Shown here piece by piece: positions 26,598-36,190 of a DNA stretch of 40,268 nt. Origin of the DNA: Herbaspirillum chlorophenolicum (GTDB lineage Bacteria > Pseudomonadota > Gammaproteobacteria > Burkholderiales > Burkholderiaceae_D). The stretch covers positions 1 through 40,268 of the forward strand of contig NZ_LFLT01000040.1 of NCBI RefSeq assembly GCF_001189955.1. Direction: 5' to 3'. A model generated the notes under the pieces. The model was not told the DNA's origin, did not search any database, and saw only the letters and a program-made list of their open reading frames with translations. The stretch's first letter is position 1. The number at the start of each line of letters is the position of its first letter. The translations under genes were made by a program, and so were the position numbers.

Positions 26598-28679
26598 TCA
26601 TTGCGCGGCATCGGCGGGCTTGTTTTCAGCGCCGTCCGTCCCATCCGCAATTGCCTGTCCGCCGGCTTCGTCTTCGCCCTCGCTGGGGTCATCGCCGTCC
26701 GCTTCGTCACTCTCGCCGCCCATACCGTCGGGCAACTCATCTTCTTCATCGCCCAGATCGGCCAACGCTTGCCCCGCAGCCGCCGGCACCTCCAGCAGGC
26801 GCGCTTCGACCGAGAGGTCGACCTCGTCCCAGCGCAACAGGTCGAGTTTGACCTGCAGGCCGCGCGCCAATACGGGCAAGCCCGGCATGCGCAACACCAG
26901 CGGGATCTCGGCCAGGCGCAGGATCTCTTCCTTGAGCACCACGGCGTCGACGGTACGCGCGTTTTCCTGCGCCAGCCAGCGCAGGCACCAGTAGCGCTCC
27001 ATGGTCGACTGGAAATCGGCGTAGCCGGAATAAGCAGCGTCGAAGCCGGAAACGATGGCGAACAGGTCGGCGTCGCGCGGCTTGAAAGGCGCGACCAGCG
27101 GCGCGGTCACGCCGTGTTCGATGCAGGCCAGGATCTGCCATTGGTTGACCAGGTCGGTATAGCGGCGCAGCGGCGAGGTGCTCCAGGCGTATTGGTCCAC
27201 GCCCAGGCCCTGGTGCGGCGCGGCGTGGGTCACCATGCGCACCTGCATCTTGGCCGCCCAGCCGCCGGCGCCGCCGCCCTGGGCGCGGTAAATGCCTGGC
27301 ACGCCATGGTCGGACATCAGCTTGCCCCAGGTGCTGTTGGCGAAGATCATCAGCTCGGCCACGATCTTGTCCAGCGGCGCGCCGCGCTTGCGGCGCACGA
27401 TGGACACCACGTCGTCCTCGACGTAGAAATTGAAGTCGACGCGGTTGTTCTGCTCGGGACGCAAGCCGAAGCTTTCACGCTTGGCCATGCGGCCCTGCTC
27501 CAGCAACTGCACCCACTGCCACAGCAGCGCGATCTCGTCCTTGTGCGGATAGTCGCCGCGGCCCTCGGCCAGCGCCTCTTCGGTCACCAGTTCGTCGAGG
27601 TCGTTGTGGCGCAGGTTGGCGGCGATCGGCACCAGCTCGGCGCGGGTCTCGGTCGCCAGCACTTCCCAGGTCTGGGCATCCAGCGTGGCGTACAGCGACA
27701 GGGCCGGACGGGCGGCGCCGGCGTCCAGCGTGTAGGCCGCGACCAGGTCGTCCGGCAGCATGGTGATCTTTTCGCCCGGCATGTAGACGGTCGACATGCG
27801 CGCACGGGCGATGTCGTCGATAGCGTCGTTGCGCTTGATGGCCAGGCCCGGGGCGGCGATGTGGATACCCACCCGCAGCTTGCCGTCGGGCAGGCGCGTG
27901 ACCGACAAGGCATCGTCGATCTCGGTGGTGGTGACGTCGTCGATCGAGAAGGCTTGCACCTCGGCGGTCGGCAGGCCGGTCGGCGGCGCCGGGATGTCGA
28001 TGGCGGCAAAGCCGGTGCCGCGCGGGAAGTATTCATACAGGAACCTGGCGTAATGCAGGTCCTTGGGCGAGGCGATGCCGCCGGCAGCCAGCATCAGGCG
28101 CTGCGGCGTGGTCTGCAATTCCTTGCTGGCGGCGTCGAGCGCCTTGAATTCGATGCTGTTCTTGTCGGGCTTGAACAGCAGTTGCAGCGCGATCGGTTTG
28201 AAGGCTTCGGGCAGGCGGTTGGCCTTGAGCTCCTCGACATACTCGGCTTGCACCGCGAGCTGCTGCTTCTTCTTTTCCAGACCGGCCAGCGCAGCTTGCA
28301 GCGACGCCTGCGGCGCCGCCTTGTAGCGGCCGCGGCCCTTCTTATAGAAGTAGACCGGCGCGGTATGCAGGCGCAACAGCAAGCCGGCCGCTTCCGGCGG
28401 CAGCGGCGCATGGCCGAAGTATTCGGCGGCCAGCTCGGTAAAACCGAATTCCTCTTCGCCCGCCACTTCCCACAGGAAGTCGAGGTCGATGTCATCGGCG
28501 ATGGCCTGGGCCTGCTGCATCAACTCCTGCGGGCCGGGTGCGGCGAACTGCAACAGCGCGTCGCGCGACTTGACCTTGCTGCGCTTGCCGGAGGCCATCT
28601 CGACCTGATACGACTCGCCCTGCTGGGTCATGATGGAGCCAGCCTTGAAGTCGCCGGATTCTTCGAACAATAAATTCAT
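26598..28679 (-). CDS. Ribonuclease II family exoribonuclease
   Basis: This 693-residue protein is a 3'-5' exoribonuclease of the RNB family. The catalytic block is SIDDVTTTEIDDAL at 245-258, with D247, D255 and D256 conserved and glutamate (E253) where E. coli RNase II has D207. SPLRRYTDLVNQ near 502-513 is the second signature. The N-terminal region (1-240) is only loosely like cold-shock domains. After the RNB core only about 35 residues of an OB-like strand region remain. The chain then ends in a very acidic tail (about 641-671, rich in D, E and G). It lies 17 bases after ubiC. Family is certain; equivalence to E. coli Rnb is less so. Confidence 0.9.
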   Translation of the reverse strand: MNLLFEESGDFKAGSIMTQQGESYQVEMASGKRSKVKSRDALLQFAAPGPQELMQQAQAIADDIDLDFLWEVAGEEEFGFTELAAEYFGHAPLPPEAAGLLLRLHTAPVYFYKKGRGRYKAAPQASLQAALAGLEKKKQQLAVQAEYVEELKANRLPEAFKPIALQLLFKPDKNSIEFKALDAASKELQTTPQRLMLAAGGIASPKDLHYARFLYEYFPRGTGFAAIDIPAPPTGLPTAEVQAFSIDDVTTTEIDDALSVTRLPDGKLRVGIHIAAPGLAIKRNDAIDDIARARMSTVYMPGEKITMLPDDLVAAYTLDAGAARPALSLYATLDAQTWEVLATETRAELVPIAANLRHNDLDELVTEEALAEGRGDYPHKDEIALLWQWVQLLEQGRMAKRESFGLRPEQNNRVDFNFYVEDDVVSIVRRKRGAPLDKIVAELMIFANSTWGKLMSDHGVPGIYRAQGGGAGGWAAKMQVRMVTHAAPHQGLGVDQYAWSTSPLRRYTDLVNQWQILACIEHGVTAPLVAPFKPRDADLFAIVSGFDAAYSGYADFQSTMERYWCLRWLAQENARTVDAVVLKEEILRLAEIPLVLRMPGLPVLARGLQVKLDLLRWDEVDLSVEARLLEVPAAAGQALADLGDEEDELPDGMGGESDEADGDDPSEGEDEAGGQAIADGTDGAENKPADAAQ

Positions 28680-28696
28680 CGTCTGCTTCTAACTCT

Positions 28697-29296
28697 TTAC
28701 ATGGAACGGACATCGGCGCGCATCAGAGCTGCCAGTGCCGGGAGGAAAACGTCGGTGACCATCAGCACGCCGCCGCGACGCGAGAACAGCGAACGGCGGG
28801 CATACAGGGCGGCGGGAATGGCCTCGCCGGGCAGCGCTGCCGCGATGCGACGCATCAGCGGATGGCTGGATTGCAGCCGCGCGTACTCGATCGGGCTGCG
28901 CCCCACCAATGGATCGAAAAACAGGTTGGCGCCCAGCGGCGTGTTGCCCAGCTTGCTGAAAAACGGCCAGTCGGACTTCACCGACGAGGTCGACAGCACG
29001 GTGTGGCCGAACACTACCGGCCGGCCGTCGCAATGCAGGATCACGTCGCGCTCGACCACCCGGCTGCGCGCCGGCACGCCGAGGGCCAGATACTCATCGG
29101 CCAGGATCGCGCCCGGCCGCTGGCGCAGCAGGCGCACCGAGAAATCGCGGGTGCGCGCCTTGAGCTTCAGGGTCATCGAACCGGGATCGGCCAGCCACGA
29201 ACGGGTCCGGCGCATCAACTCGCCATCGGCCGCCAGCAGCGACGCCAACGCCTGCGGATGCGACATCCATGCCGCCTTGCACAACGAATGCGGCAT
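28697..29296 (-). CDS. ubiC: Chorismate--pyruvate lyase
   Basis: UbiC splits chorismate into 4-hydroxybenzoate and pyruvate, the first step of ubiquinone synthesis. The 199-residue protein contains SRVVERDVILHCDGRPVVFGHTVLS (R83 matches the substrate arginine of E. coli UbiC) and KLGNTPLGANLFF. The end of the fold is MVTDVFLPAL, where the E. coli enzyme has a catalytic glutamate (TELFLP); here it is D182. The start ATG at 29296 overlaps the yqiA stop (TGATG). A second ATG ten codons on (MSHPQAL) resembles the E. coli N-terminus and is an alternative. The gene is translationally coupled to yqiA and followed by rnb. Confidence 0.85.
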   Translation of the reverse strand: MPHSLCKAAWMSHPQALASLLAADGELMRRTRSWLADPGSMTLKLKARTRDFSVRLLRQRPGAILADEYLALGVPARSRVVERDVILHCDGRPVVFGHTVLSTSSVKSDWPFFSKLGNTPLGANLFFDPLVGRSPIEYARLQSSHPLMRRIAAALPGEAIPAALYARRSLFSRRGGVLMVTDVFLPALAALMRADVRSM

Positions 29297-29904
29297 CAGG
29301 ACACCGCCTTGCCCGAAGCGCCTGCTTCCGCCGAACCATCCACGCCGCAAAACGCCAGCACGTCATCGATATAGTCGGCGAATTCGGCAATGCCGTGGTC
29401 GCTGCCGTCGATCACGATCTGGCGCGCGCCGGGATAGTGCGCGACCATTTCACGCCAGTCCAGCACTTCGTCGCCGGTGGCGGCGATCAGGAAATAGCGC
29501 TCGGGCCGGCTGACCTTGTCCACCGTCAGCGCGCGCAATTCATCGATATATTCGCGCTTGAATTCGAAGGGTTCATCGGAGTGGTAGTGGGTGGTCACGC
29601 CGACATAGGATTCCAGCTCGCGCGGCGGCTTGACCGCCGGGTTGAGCAGCACCGCGCGGCAACCGTATTGCTCGGCCAGCCAGGTGGCGTAAAAGCCGCC
29701 CAGCGAGGAACCGACGATAGTGAGCCGCCCTAGGTCGGCGCCGTCTGCGATGGACCGGGCCAGCGCGATGGCGTCCGCCGGGGAAGCCGGCAGTTGCGGA
29801 CAGGCGTACAAATCCTGCAAACCCAATTCGCGCATGCGCTGCCCCATCAGCCGCGCCTTGAACGACTGCGGCGAGGAGCGGAAGCCATGCAGGTAGAGGA
29901 TCAT
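29296..29904 (-). CDS. YqiA-like esterase (alpha/beta hydrolase)
   Basis: This 202-residue cytoplasmic hydrolase belongs to the YqiA/UPF0227-type esterases. It starts MILYLHGFRSSPQS with the oxyanion HGF motif. The nucleophile is S67 in VGSSLGGFYATWLAEQYG, with LLNPAVKP after it; the acid (ATGDEVLDW) and histidine (DGSDHGIAEF) are in order. Its ATG overlaps the mpl stop by four bases (ATGA), and its stop overlaps the ubiC start. The natural substrate is unknown. The tight coupling to mpl and ubiC indicates one operon, not necessarily one pathway. Confidence 0.88.
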   Translation of the reverse strand: MILYLHGFRSSPQSFKARLMGQRMRELGLQDLYACPQLPASPADAIALARSIADGADLGRLTIVGSSLGGFYATWLAEQYGCRAVLLNPAVKPPRELESYVGVTTHYHSDEPFEFKREYIDELRALTVDKVSRPERYFLIAATGDEVLDWREMVAHYPGARQIVIDGSDHGIAEFADYIDDVLAFCGVDGSAEAGASGKAVS

Positions 29905-31280
29905 GCCAGCGCGTCCAGGATTTTCTGGTGCACGCCGCCGAAGCCGCCGTTGCTCATCACCAGTACATGGTCGCCCGGCTTGGCCGCGGCCCGGACTGCC
30001 TGCACCAGCGCACCGAGGTCATCGAAGGCGGCGCCTTTGGCGCCCAGCGGCGCCAGTGCCTCGGCCAGGTCCCAGCCGAGCGCGTCCTTGCCGGCGCTGG
30101 CGCCATAGCCGAACACCAGGTCGGCGTCAGCCAGGCTGGGCGGCAATGCTTCCTTCATGGTGCCCAGCTTCATGGTATTGGAACGCGGTTCCAGCACGGC
30201 CAGGATGCGTGCCGCGCCGACCTTCTTGCGCAGGCCGGCCACGGTGGTGGCGATCGCGGTCGGGTGGTGGGCGAAGTCGTCGTACACGGCCACGCCATTG
30301 GCGGTGCCGCGCAACTCCATGCGGCGCTTGACGCTCTGGAACGCGCCCAGCGCCTCGATGGCCTGGGCCGGCGGCACGCCGACATGGCGCGCGGCAGCGA
30401 TCGCAGCCAGTGCATTCATGCGGTTGTGCTCGCCGGTGAGTTCCCAGGCAACCGTGCCTTGCAACTCGCCATTGAACAGCACATCGAAGCGGCCGTCGTC
30501 ATGGTTGGCCAGCGCCCAGCCGGCGCCCTGGGCCACGCCGAAGTCTTCGCGTTCGCTCCAGCAGCCGCGTGCGATCACGCGCTGCAGCGCCGGTTCGCGG
30601 CCATTGACCACCAGCCGGCCGATGCCGGGCACGGTGCGCACCAGATGATGGAACTGGGTCTCGATGGCGGCCAGGTCGGGGAAGATATCCGCGTGGTCGT
30701 ATTCAAGGTTGTTCAGGATCGCGGTGCGCGCGCGGTAGTGCACGAACTTGCTGCGCTTGTCGAAGAAGGCGGTGTCGTATTCGTCGGCTTCGATCACGAA
30801 GAACGGCGATGGACCGCCCTGGCCATCGCTGCCCAGGCGCGCGGAAATGCCGAAGTTCATCGGCACGCCGCCGATCAGGAAGCCCGGATTGTAGCCGGCA
30901 TGTTCCAGGATCCAGGCCAGCATGGCCGAGGTGGTGGTCTTGCCGTGCGTGCCGGCCACGGCCAGCACCCATTTGTCCTGCAGGATATGGCGGCCGATCC
31001 ATTCCGGGCCGGAAACATAAGGCAGGCCACGGTTGAGGATCTCTTCCATCAGCGCATTGCCGCGCGAGACGACATTGCCGATCACGAACAGGTCGGGCGC
31101 CAGGTCCACCTGGGACGGATCGAAACCTTGCATCAGCTCGATGCCCTGGGCCTCAAGCTGGGTGCTCATCGGCGGGTAGACATTGGCATCGCAGCCGGTC
31201 ACCTTGTGGCCGGCTTCCTTGGCGAGGACGGCCAAGCCGCCCATGAAGGTGCCGCAAATGCCGAGAATGTGGATATACAT
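29901..31280 (-). CDS. mpl: UDP-N-acetylmuramate:L-alanyl-gamma-D-glutamyl-meso-diaminopimelate ligase
   Basis: Mpl joins recycled murein tripeptide to UDP-MurNAc, returning wall material to synthesis. The 459-residue protein is a Mur ligase: N-terminal Rossmann part (MYIHILGICGTFMGGLAVLA), P-loop AGTHGKTTTSA near 109-119, central FFVIEADEYDTAF and NNLEYDHADIF, and C-terminal VYDDFAHHPTAI and LEPRSNTMK. The GTFMGG and DEYDTAF patterns separate Mpl from MurC. The ATG at 31280 gives the family N-terminus. It heads the mpl-yqiA-ubiC-rnb-tonB-aroE-mtgA run. Together with anmK and the M23 peptidase it points to active murein recycling. Confidence 0.96.
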   Translation of the reverse strand: MYIHILGICGTFMGGLAVLAKEAGHKVTGCDANVYPPMSTQLEAQGIELMQGFDPSQVDLAPDLFVIGNVVSRGNALMEEILNRGLPYVSGPEWIGRHILQDKWVLAVAGTHGKTTTSAMLAWILEHAGYNPGFLIGGVPMNFGISARLGSDGQGGPSPFFVIEADEYDTAFFDKRSKFVHYRARTAILNNLEYDHADIFPDLAAIETQFHHLVRTVPGIGRLVVNGREPALQRVIARGCWSEREDFGVAQGAGWALANHDDGRFDVLFNGELQGTVAWELTGEHNRMNALAAIAAARHVGVPPAQAIEALGAFQSVKRRMELRGTANGVAVYDDFAHHPTAIATTVAGLRKKVGAARILAVLEPRSNTMKLGTMKEALPPSLADADLVFGYGASAGKDALGWDLAEALAPLGAKGAAFDDLGALVQAVRAAAKPGDHVLVMSNGGFGGVHQKILDALA

Positions 31281-31306
31281 AACAAGTCTTCGGGTGTAAT
31301 CCCGGG

Positions 31307-31312
31307 ATTTTA
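31307..31312 (-). promoter_or_regulatory. Probable -10 box of the mpl operon
   Basis: TAAAAT on the minus strand lies 26 bases before the mpl ATG, one base off consensus. The expected -35 position is GC-rich and unconvincing. The 131-base gap 31281-31411 must serve both mpl and the divergent gene. Confidence 0.45.
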
Positions 31313-31398
31313 CCTGAGGCAGGGGCACCGCCCCCAGTCCCGGCCGCACAAAACCGGCGCAAGATGGCCGGGGCCGGACGACTCTGGCCGCCAGCGGG

Positions 31399-31404
31399 TA
31401 TGAT
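31399..31404 (+). promoter_or_regulatory. -10-like box directly before the nucleotidyltransferase-like gene
   Basis: TATGAT matches five of six -10 positions. If used, transcription would start at about 31411-31412, at or next to the ATG at 31412, giving a leaderless message. There is no convincing -35 box. Confidence 0.35.
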
Positions 31405-31411
31405 GTCGCCC

Positions 31412-32044
31412 ATGCCAGACTTCATCTCCCCGACCGAACAACTGCGCGCCGAGATCGCTGCGGCGGCTGCGCGCATGATTGCCGAAGACGGCGCCGACTA
31501 TGGCACCGCCAAGCGCAAGGCGGCCAAGCAGCTCCTGGGCAACCAGAAAGTGCGCGGCGAGATCATGCCCGATAATGAAGAGATCGAAGAAGAAGTCCGC
31601 CTGTATAACGAACTTTTCTTCGCGGACACCCAGCCGGCACGCCTGCAGCACCTGCGCCGGGTGGCGCTGAAACTGATGCAGGATCTGCAAGCTTTCCGTC
31701 CCTATATCACCGGCGCCGTGTTCAACGGCACCGCCGGTGAGCATTCGGACATCCACTTGCAGTTGTTCACGCCCAGCGCCAAGGATGTGGAAATCTTCTT
31801 ATTGAACAAGAACGTGAATTTCGAAGTCGGCGAGACGCCGCACTTTCGCAATGGCCAGCCGGTGGAGACGCTGAGCTTCCTGTTGCCGCAAAAAGGCGCG
31901 GCGCCGGAACTGGCCCATCTGGCCCTGTATGAAGAAGACGACCTGCGCGGCAGCGTGCGCACCGCCTCGGGCAAACGCCCGGAACGCGGCGATGCGGCCG
32001 CGCTGGCCCGCCTGATAGAAACCTTCGAGAAAGAAAATCAATGA
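31412..32044 (+). CDS. Uncharacterised protein with a nucleotidyltransferase-like motif
   Basis: I do not recognise this 210-residue protein with certainty. Its N-terminal half is helical and charged (AEIAAAAARMIAEDG, then KRKAAKQLLGN and EIEEEVRLYNELF). Residues 101-119 (GAVFNGTAGEHSDIHLQLF) resemble the G-S/A-x-A-x-G-T-x3-S-D-h-D core of Pol beta-type nucleotidyltransferases, but the second catalytic aspartate is histidine (H115). Strands KDVEIFLLNK (124-133) could supply the third acid. In-frame ATGs also exist at 31364, 31400 and 31403; 31412 is preferred because a -10-like box overlaps the others. Its stop overlaps the TlpA-like start (ATGA), so the two are coupled. It is divergent from mpl. 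Confidence 0.6.
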   Translation: MPDFISPTEQLRAEIAAAAARMIAEDGADYGTAKRKAAKQLLGNQKVRGEIMPDNEEIEEEVRLYNELFFADTQPARLQHLRRVALKLMQDLQAFRPYITGAVFNGTAGEHSDIHLQLFTPSAKDVEIFLLNKNVNFEVGETPHFRNGQPVETLSFLLPQKGAAPELAHLALYEEDDLRGSVRTASGKRPERGDAAALARLIETFEKENQ

Positions 32045-32562
32045 AGAAGCTGCGCAATACCATCCTGTTGATTATCGTTGCCGTCATTTGCGTGGGGGTG
32101 GGCATGTATGCCAGCCACCGCAGCACGCCGCCCGATTCGCCGGAAACCCTGGCCCTGAACCGGCTGCTGTCGCAATCGATGCCGGATGCGTCGGGACAGC
32201 AGCAGTCGCTGGCGCAATGGAAAGGCAAGCCGCTTGTCGTCAACTTCTGGGCTACCTGGTGCGGCCCCTGCGTGGAAGAAATGCCCGAGCTGACGGCCCT
32301 GCAGAAAGATATTGCTCCCGTACAAATTCTGGGAATTGGCGTCGATAGTCAGGACAATATCGCCAAATTTGCACAAAAATACCAAATCCGCTATCCTCTC
32401 TACGTTGCTGGAACCGGCGCCACCGATTTGCTCAGGCAATTCGGCAATCAGGCAGGCGGCCTTCCCTTCACCGCTTTGGTGGGCAAGGACGGCAAAGTCA
32501 AAAAGATCTATCTGGGCCGCTTGAACTTCGATGAGCTGCGCCAGGATCTCTCCCAGTTGTAA
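32041..32562 (+). CDS. TlpA-like thioredoxin-fold protein, membrane-anchored
   Basis: This 173-residue protein has an N-terminal membrane anchor or uncleaved signal (about 6-24) and a periplasmic thioredoxin domain with the redox motif WCGPC at 73-77 (FWATWCGPCVEEMPEL). ILGIGVDSQDNIAKF and LPFTALVGKDGKV carry the cis-proline region expected for TlpA/ResA reductases. It should reduce disulfides or mature cytochromes c in the periplasm; the target is unknown. It starts inside the stop codon of the nucleotidyltransferase-like gene (four-base overlap). aroQ follows after 94 bases with its own promoter. Confidence 0.9.
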   Translation: MKKLRNTILLIIVAVICVGVGMYASHRSTPPDSPETLALNRLLSQSMPDASGQQQSLAQWKGKPLVVNFWATWCGPCVEEMPELTALQKDIAPVQILGIGVDSQDNIAKFAQKYQIRYPLYVAGTGATDLLRQFGNQAGGLPFTALVGKDGKVKKIYLGRLNFDELRQDLSQL

Positions 32563-32593
32563 ATCCCCAGAATCCGCCAAAAGAAAGTTTTTC

Positions 32594-32623
32594 TTGCCAA
32601 ATAATGTCATTTGACGGCAAAAT
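32594..32623 (+). promoter_or_regulatory. Candidate promoter of aroQ
   Basis: TTGCCA (32594-32599) and CAAAAT (32618-32623) are 18 bases apart, in an AT-richer stretch between the TlpA-like gene and aroQ. Each hexamer matches four of six consensus positions. The leader would be about 27 bases. Confidence 0.45.
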
Positions 32624-32656
32624 GCGCCCATCGTCGTCAAACGGGGCTTAACCTCC

Positions 32657-33094
32657 ATGGCAAAACAACTTCTTCTCCTCAATGGCCCGAACCTGAATCT
32701 GCTCGGGACCAGAGAGCCGGAAGTCTATGGATCGACCAGGCTGGCCGATGTTGAACGGCTGGCCCAGGAACAAGCCCGCGCCGCCGGCGCCGCTTTGCAG
32801 GCCTTCCAAAGCAACCATGAAGGCGCGCTGATCGACCGCATCCACCAGGCCCGCGAAGAGGGTGTGGATGCCATCGTCATCAACCCCGGCGGCCTGACCC
32901 ACACCAGCGTGGCCCTGCGCGATGCGCTGGCCGGCGTGGCCATCCCGTTCGTGGAAGTACATATCTCCAATATTCATCAACGCGAGGAATTTCGTCATTT
33001 TTCATACCTGTCCGGCATTGCCCGGGCAGTCATATGCGGCTTTGGAGTCGACGGCTACCGCCTGGCGGTCGACTACTGGCTGCGTCAGTCCTGA
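32657..33094 (+). CDS. aroQ: 3-dehydroquinate dehydratase, type II
   Basis: AroQ converts 3-dehydroquinate to 3-dehydroshikimate, the substrate of AroE (24783-25598). The 145-residue protein is a typical small type II enzyme: [20 protein letters not shown] with R19 and the catalytic Y24, [17 protein letters not shown] with N76, EVHISN with the catalytic H102, and R113 in [10 protein letters not shown]. There is no clear ribosome site; the bases before the ATG are CTTAACCTCC. accB follows after 146 bases, the usual aroQ-accB-accC order. Confidence 0.97.
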   Translation: MAKQLLLLNGPNLNLLGTREPEVYGSTRLADVERLAQEQARAAGAALQAFQSNHEGALIDRIHQAREEGVDAIVINPGGLTHTSVALRDALAGVAIPFVEVHISNIHQREEFRHFSYLSGIARAVICGFGVDGYRLAVDYWLRQS

Positions 33095-33240
33095 CGGCAG
33101 GCTTAGCTGCTTATTTATCTGCTTATCCGCGCCTGAACGGACACATCAAGAAACCAGCAACAAGCAATACACCGATACTGCCGGCCGCGACCGACTGCCG
33201 GCGATTATTTAACTTCTCATCTACATTCCGAGGGATTCAA

Positions 33241-33705
33241 ATGGATTTACGAAAACTCAAGACGCTGATCGACCTGGTTGCCGAATCGGCTATCGAAGAG
33301 CTTGAAGTCACTGAAGGCGAAAGCAAGGTCAGGATCGTCAAATCGTCCCCGAATACACAAAACCAGGTCGTGATGATGCCGCAGCAGCAAGCGTATGCAC
33401 CCGTCGCCGCGCCGCTGGCCGCAGCACCTGCGGCTGCTCCGGCCGCAGCCCCGGCCGCCGCTGTTCCTGAAGGCTATATCGTGAAGTCGCCCATGGTCGG
33501 CACCTTCTACCGCTCCTCCGCTCCCGGCGCACCGGCGTTCGTCGAGATCGGCAAGGAAGTCAAGGAAGGCGATACCCTCTGCATCATCGAAGCCATGAAG
33601 CTGTTGAACGAAATCGACGCCGACAAGGGTGGCGTGGTCAAACAGATCCTGGTGGAAAACGGCCAACCGGTCGAATTCGGCCAACCCCTGTTCGTGCTGG
33701 GCTGA
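33241..33705 (+). CDS. accB: Biotin carboxyl carrier protein of acetyl-CoA carboxylase
   Basis: AccB carries the biotin that is carboxylated by AccC and then used to make malonyl-CoA for fatty acid synthesis. The 154-residue protein has the N-terminal [16 protein letters not shown] helix, a flexible Ala/Pro-rich linker (about 51-76), and the C-terminal biotinyl domain with K120 in EAMKL as the biotin site. The ATG at 33241 is chosen over upstream in-frame codons because of GAGGG eight bases before it and the family N-terminus. The leader (33095-33240) contains a direct repeat (ACTGCCGG at 33177 and 33194) of unknown meaning. accC follows after 175 bases. Confidence 0.97.
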   Translation: MDLRKLKTLIDLVAESAIEELEVTEGESKVRIVKSSPNTQNQVVMMPQQQAYAPVAAPLAAAPAAAPAAAPAAAVPEGYIVKSPMVGTFYRSSAPGAPAFVEIGKEVKEGDTLCIIEAMKLLNEIDADKGGVVKQILVENGQPVEFGQPLFVLG

Positions 33706-33880
33706 TCGACGCACCGGATCGGATGGCATTCCCGACTTGGCCGGATGGCGCCGCCCCTGGGCGGCAACCGAAGCGGAAATGCTGTACTGTCGATGCGGGC
33801 TGCTTGCGCCAAGATGGCGCGCCGCGGCCCCGACATCCGGAACCTATAACGCTTGACCTTAGCGACGCCTCATTCCAGTT

Positions 33881-35257
<1,377 letters not shown>

Positions 35258-35271
35258 AAGTGAAGTGATCA

Positions 35272-36186
35272 ATGGGTTGGGTTGAAATCGTCATCGAAGT
35301 GGCGCGTGAGCAGGCGGAGGCGTTGTCCGATGCCCTGATGGAGGCTGGCGCTTTGTCGGTGTCGGTGGAAGACGCGGATGAAGGCACGGATGCCGAGCGT
35401 CCGCTGTTCGGCGAACCCGGCATGGAGCCCGATGAAGCGGCCTGGGACCGCAGCCGCGTGGTCGCGCTGGCCGGCAAGGATGCCGACCTGGCGACCATCG
35501 TGGCTGACGCGACCACAGCCATCGGCCTGGGCTACGCCCTGCCCTTCGCTACTCGCGAAGTGGAAGAGCAGGACTGGGTGCGCCTGACGCAATCGCAGTT
35601 CGAGCCCATCCATATCGGCCAGCGCATCTGGGTAGTGCCAAGCTGGCACGATGCGCCGCAGGACAGCGACGCGCTGGTGCTGGAACTGGACCCCGGCCTG
35701 GCCTTCGGCACCGGCAGCCATCCCACCACCCGCTTGTGCATGGAATGGCTGGAAACCAATGCCACCCAAACCAGGACTCTGCTGGATTACGGCTGCGGTT
35801 CGGGCATCCTGGCGCTGGTGGCAGCCAAGGTCGGCGTGCCGCAAGTGATCGGCGTGGATATCGATCCCCAGGCGCTGGAAGCGGCCAACTACAATTCGGC
35901 GCGCAACCAGTGTGAAGTCGCTTATTTCCTGCCGGAGGCCTTTGCCCAGGCGCATCCGGAAGGCGAACGCTTCGAAGTTGTGGTGGCCAACATCCTGGCC
36001 GGCCCGCTGCAGTTGATGGCGCCGATGCTGGCCGGCCGGGTTGCCCCGGGTGGCGCGCTGGTGCTCTCGGGCGTGCTGGACCGGCAGGCACAGGAAGTCA
36101 TTGCCGCCTATGCTCCCTACATCCCGCTGACGGTATGGGCCGAGCACGAAGGCTGGGTGGCGCTGGCAGGCCGCTTGCCGGAGTAA
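35272..36186 (+). CDS. prmA: Ribosomal protein L11 methyltransferase
   Basis: PrmA trimethylates ribosomal protein L11 using S-adenosylmethionine. The 304-residue protein has the N-terminal substrate-recognition domain ([22 protein letters not shown]), a linker, and a Rossmann methyltransferase with [12 protein letters not shown] at 142-153, SAM motif I DYGCGSG at 172-178, GVDIDPQAL, and [10 protein letters not shown]. It lies 14 bases after accC and four bases before the DUF3426 gene, so the three are probably co-transcribed. This accC-prmA order is common in proteobacteria. Confidence 0.96.
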   Translation: MGWVEIVIEVAREQAEALSDALMEAGALSVSVEDADEGTDAERPLFGEPGMEPDEAAWDRSRVVALAGKDADLATIVADATTAIGLGYALPFATREVEEQDWVRLTQSQFEPIHIGQRIWVVPSWHDAPQDSDALVLELDPGLAFGTGSHPTTRLCMEWLETNATQTRTLLDYGCGSGILALVAAKVGVPQVIGVDIDPQALEAANYNSARNQCEVAYFLPEAFAQAHPEGERFEVVVANILAGPLQLMAPMLAGRVAPGGALVLSGVLDRQAQEVIAAYAPYIPLTVWAEHEGWVALAGRLPE

Positions 36187-36190
36187 GCGC

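Noticed and set aside
26016..28673. 885-codon plus-strand frame over rnb and the TonB-like gene
   Set aside because: It is antisense to the RNase II gene, whose catalytic motifs are clear. The length reflects GC bias at third positions.
33750..33765. GC-rich hairpin between accB and accC as a terminator
   Set aside because: There is no T-run after it, and the two genes are normally co-transcribed.
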